Shown one piece after another: positions 61,787 to 64,000 of a stretch of 64,000 nucleotides of DNA. The DNA is taken from NCBI RefSeq assembly GCF_002944405.1, contig NZ_CP024310.1, positions 1,364,001 through 1,428,000 of the forward strand, given 5' to 3'. Numbering within the stretch: position 1 is the stretch's first letter; each line of letters opens with the position of its first letter. Source of the stretch: Sinorhizobium fredii. Lineage in GTDB: Bacteria > Pseudomonadota > Alphaproteobacteria > Rhizobiales > Rhizobiaceae. The position numbers and the translations under genes are program-made. Below the pieces are notes generated by a model that saw only the letters and a program-made list of their open reading frames with translations, made no database searches and was not told the DNA's origin.

Positions 61787-62788
61787 ATGGACAAGAGATT
61801 CTACATCGGCGTTTTCGCCGCACTCTTCGCGGCCTTTGCTTTTTCGCTCAATTTCGTCGTGCCATTCATCATCGGTGACTACTCCACCTTTGATTTTGCC
61901 CTTGTCCGCCACGTCGTTTCGGCCCTGGTCGGCCTTTGCATCCTGTTTTCGGCAAGAGGGGCGTTGCGGCATCTTACGCTTCGCAACTGGCTTTCGACGA
62001 CCTGGCTCGCCTTCATCGGCTATGTCGGCTATTTCCTGACGGTGACCGGATCCGCCATCTTTGCCGGTCCGGTGATTGCTCCCGCCTTTCTCGGACTGGT
62101 CCCGATCGTTCTGGCAGTCATCGGCAACCAGCGGCAGAGATCCCTGCCCTGGCGATTCCTGATGATGCCGCTCATGCTGGTGCTGATCGGCCTTGTTCTC
62201 GTCAATGGCACGGTATTTACGGCCGAAGGATTGAGCTCCGTCCGCTCGCTGTGGATCGGCATTCCGCTGGCACTCGCGGCCGTGGCCCTGTGGGTCTGGT
62301 TCGCGATTGCCAACGAAGCTGCAATCGCCGCCCGACCCGACATGCCCGCAGCCGCGTGGTCGGCGCTCACACTGGTCGGCGGAGGCGTGTTGATGCTGGT
62401 CCTTTACCCGATCGGTGCAGCGATGGACCTCTTCCAGCTTCCCAAGCTCGGTTTCGGGTGGAACGCTGCCGGCTCGCTCTATCTTTGGGGCACATCCCTC
62501 GCGCTGCTGGCCACGGTCGGCGGAGTGTGGGCGTGGAATGTCGCCTCACGGAACTTGCCCGTCGCACTGACCGCGCAATTGATCGTGGCGGAAACCGCCT
62601 TCGGCGTCATTGGCGGACTCATCGTTCATGCGCGGTGGCCAACTGCAATGGAATGCGCCGGGGTCGCCATCCTGATCGCCGGGGTTGTCCTGTCGATCCG
62701 GGCTTTCCATGTAAAGGAGCGTCGATCGGGCAAACCTCCATCGCATGACTCCTGCGTTTCACCGCGGGGCCTGCCCGCAGCGTCCTAA
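61787..62788 (+). CDS. EamA/DMT-family membrane transporter
   Basis: A 333-residue integral membrane protein with about ten helices in two EamA halves (residues about 5-145 and 160-300). It begins MDKRFYIGVFAALFAAFAFSL and shows the second half GWNAAGSLYLWGTSLALLATVGGVWAW. GGAAGGAAAAG precedes ATG 61787. Substrates of such exporters are amino acids, nucleosides or drugs. It follows the tautomerase by 125 bases. Confidence 0.82.
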   Translation: MDKRFYIGVFAALFAAFAFSLNFVVPFIIGDYSTFDFALVRHVVSALVGLCILFSARGALRHLTLRNWLSTTWLAFIGYVGYFLTVTGSAIFAGPVIAPAFLGLVPIVLAVIGNQRQRSLPWRFLMMPLMLVLIGLVLVNGTVFTAEGLSSVRSLWIGIPLALAAVALWVWFAIANEAAIAARPDMPAAAWSALTLVGGGVLMLVLYPIGAAMDLFQLPKLGFGWNAAGSLYLWGTSLALLATVGGVWAWNVASRNLPVALTAQLIVAETAFGVIGGLIVHARWPTAMECAGVAILIAGVVLSIRAFHVKERRSGKPPSHDSCVSPRGLPAAS

Positions 62789-63152
62789 TTAGAAACGGCT
62801 TGCCCTACGCTCGGGAACTATTGCGCCCGAGCGCGGCGGCCACGTCGCGGCCTTCGTGCCGCCAGCCATTGCCCTCAGCAATGTCTGTCGCCGGGCGTTC
62901 CCGTACAAAGCCGCCCGCCGACCCGCGCGCCGCAGCGATGCACGCATTCTGCAGCGAATCATACGCGGGGACGTTCTGCAGCTCCCGTCTCCTGGGTGTT
63001 GACAATGCGTCTCCCAAAACCGGCCGCAATTTCCGTTGCCGATAAACTACGATCATATTAATCGTAGTTAACGCGACACACAAACGATCGTCGCGGAACT
63101 GGTCTTCCTTTTGGAGACAACGAGCTGAAACGCCATAAGGAGAAATGCCGAC
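62789..63152. other. 364-base intergenic region before the secreted cupin
   Basis: No gene was recognised. It holds an operator-like palindrome at 63045-63069 and a TTGACA at 62999-63004, which could be the -35 element of the promoter for the cupin and AhpD-like genes. Confidence 0.5.
63045..63069. promoter_or_regulatory. operator-like palindrome before the cupin gene
   Basis: AACTACGAT (63045-63053) and its exact complement ATCGTAGTT (63061-63069) are separated by the seven AT-rich bases CATATTA; the symmetry continues outwards with one mismatch. It lies 84 bases before the cupin start. Symmetry and spacing suit a TetR- or MarR-type dimer, and the AT-rich middle could be part of a -10 element. 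Confidence 0.6.
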
Positions 63153-63569
63153 ATGAATGCACGATCCATCATCGGCGCAGCCGGCGCCGCCCTCGCCATC
63201 GTCACTGCCATGCCCGTCGCAGCGCACGATCCCGGCGATGTGGTTACCCCCCATTTCGAGCGGGCCATACCCAACATTCCCGGCAAGACGCTGACCGCGC
63301 TGATTGTCGACTATCCGCCGGGCGGTGTCTCGGCCGCGCACAGGCACGCAAAATCGTCTTTCATCTTCGCCTACGTCCTCTCGGGAGAAATCGAGTCGAA
63401 GGTGAATGACGGTCCGACGCAGACCTATCGCGCCGGCGAGAGCTGGCACGAGCCACCGGCGTCCGACCATTTCGTCAGCCGCAATGCGAGCAAGACCAAG
63501 CCCGCAAAACTACTCGCCGTATTCGTCGCCGATAGCGACGAAAGGGCCCTGACCACACCCATCGAGTAG
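63153..63569 (+). CDS. secreted cupin-domain protein
   Basis: A 138-residue cupin with a signal peptide (MNARSIIGAAGAALAIVTAM, cleavage likely after VAA near residue 24). Metal ligands are suggested by AAHRHAKSSFIFAYVLSGEI and the second motif GESWHEPPASDHFV. It would be periplasmic. ATG 63153 follows AAGGAGAAATGCCGAC. The AhpD-like gene starts 27 bases downstream, so the two are cotranscribed. Similar cupin/AhpD pairs occur in redox-stress operons; the substrate is unknown. Confidence 0.82.
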   Translation: MNARSIIGAAGAALAIVTAMPVAAHDPGDVVTPHFERAIPNIPGKTLTALIVDYPPGGVSAAHRHAKSSFIFAYVLSGEIESKVNDGPTQTYRAGESWHEPPASDHFVSRNASKTKPAKLLAVFVADSDERALTTPIE

Positions 63570-63596
63570 TGGAGCGACCTTTCAAGGAGCAAGCAA

Positions 63597-64000
63597 ATGA
63601 GCAAGCGTCTCGACTACAACCAGATCGCACCGGCCGGCGTCAAAGCCTTGGGCAACGTCTACGGCTACGTCATGCAGAGCAGCCTTCCTGCGGTGCTGGT
63701 CGATCTCGTCTATCTGCGTATCTCGCAGATCAACAACTGCGCCTACTGTCTCGACATGCACACCCGCGACCTTCTGAAGAAGGGGCAGACGATCGAGAAG
63801 ATCGCACTGGTGCAGGCATGGCCGGAGGCCGGCAATCTCTTCGACGAGCGTGAGCGGGCCGCCCTCGCCTGGGCCGAAACCGTGACGCGCGTCGCCGAGA
63901 CCGGCGTGCCGGACAAGGCCTACGAGGCCGCGCGTGCCTTCTTCGACGAGCGCGAACTCGTCGACCTGACGATCGCGATCGCCCTGATGAACAGCTACAA
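63597..64000 (+). CDS. AhpD/carboxymuconolactone decarboxylase-family protein (partial)
   Basis: The gene runs off the end of the window after 134 codons. The CxxC active site is Cys48-Cys51 in NNCAYCLDMH with His55, the AhpD-like peroxidase pattern. The start MSKRLDYNQIAPAGVKAL is typical of the YnjA/alkylhydroperoxidase group, and most of the domain is present. CAAGGAGCAA stands just before ATG 63597. It likely reduces peroxides together with partner thiols. Confidence 0.85.
   Translation, partial: MSKRLDYNQIAPAGVKALGNVYGYVMQSSLPAVLVDLVYLRISQINNCAYCLDMHTRDLLKKGQTIEKIALVQAWPEAGNLFDERERAALAWAETVTRVAETGVPDKAYEAARAFFDERELVDLTIAIALMNSY

Noticed and set aside
1..64000. tRNA, rRNA and CRISPR arrays
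   Set aside because: No cloverleaf with CCA end, ribosomal RNA stretch or regularly spaced direct repeats was noticed when reading both strands.

Overview
The window looks like a piece of a large replicon (chromosome or pSymB-like chromid) of a Sinorhizobium/Ensifer-type alphaproteobacterium. The main reasons are the K-antigen export genes (rkpZ/rkpT/rkpS/rkpR types), high-GC coding DNA with strong third-position bias, Dpp-type transporters beside amine/amino-acid oxidases, and GC-rich palindromes between genes. The species cannot be fixed from the sequence alone. No rRNA, tRNA or CRISPR array was seen.

Region 1 (1-21 kb) is catabolic. A truncated ArgE/DapE-type deacylase end is followed by a GhrA-type reductase, a cupin, an aldehyde dehydrogenase, a tartrate/D-malate-type dehydrogenase and a succinate-semialdehyde dehydrogenase, all on +. 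A CAP-domain protein without a signal peptide follows. Then come a DAO-type FAD oxidase and a type II HAD on -, and on + a two-domain GNAT, a class III aminotransferase, a second HAD and a complete Dpp-type ABC importer (Tat-exported binding protein, two permeases, a fused double ATPase). An Lrp/AsnC regulator and a second FAD oxidoreductase close the block. Together they suggest import and stepwise oxidation/transamination of an amine or modified amino acid; the substrate is not known.

Region 2 (21-42 kb) is surface and export. A type I secretion pair (membrane fusion protein and ABC transporter) stands next to a group 2-type capsule (K-antigen) locus. The locus has three single-unit KpsC/LpsZ-type proteins, two KpsM permeases, one KpsT ATPase, one KpsE protein, a sialic-acid-type NeuB synthase, a NeuA-type cytidylyltransferase fused to a HAD phosphatase, several probable glycosyltransferases, a HAD protein of the COG5610 kind and a methyltransferase. 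The stretch from about 29.35 to 35.3 kb is visibly poorer in GC than its flanks and looks like a strain-specific serotype cassette.

Region 3 (42-64 kb) is a patchwork of small stress, detoxification and regulatory modules. It holds a DHFR-like reductase, an ArsR/SRPBCC pair, an IS1182-like insertion sequence with inverted repeats, a secreted cupin, a Tat-exported epoxide hydrolase, an OmpR/EnvZ-like two-component system, a VOC protein, Ohr, a second Tat-exported alpha/beta hydrolase, a GlxA-like regulator, an MFS pump with an SDR, a DipZ-type thioredoxin/DsbD fusion with a small secreted protein, a DJ-1/PfpI protein divergent from a LysR regulator, an SDR lacking the catalytic tyrosine, a tautomerase, an EamA transporter, another secreted cupin and a truncated AhpD-like protein. 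Several palindromes here look like operators or terminators.
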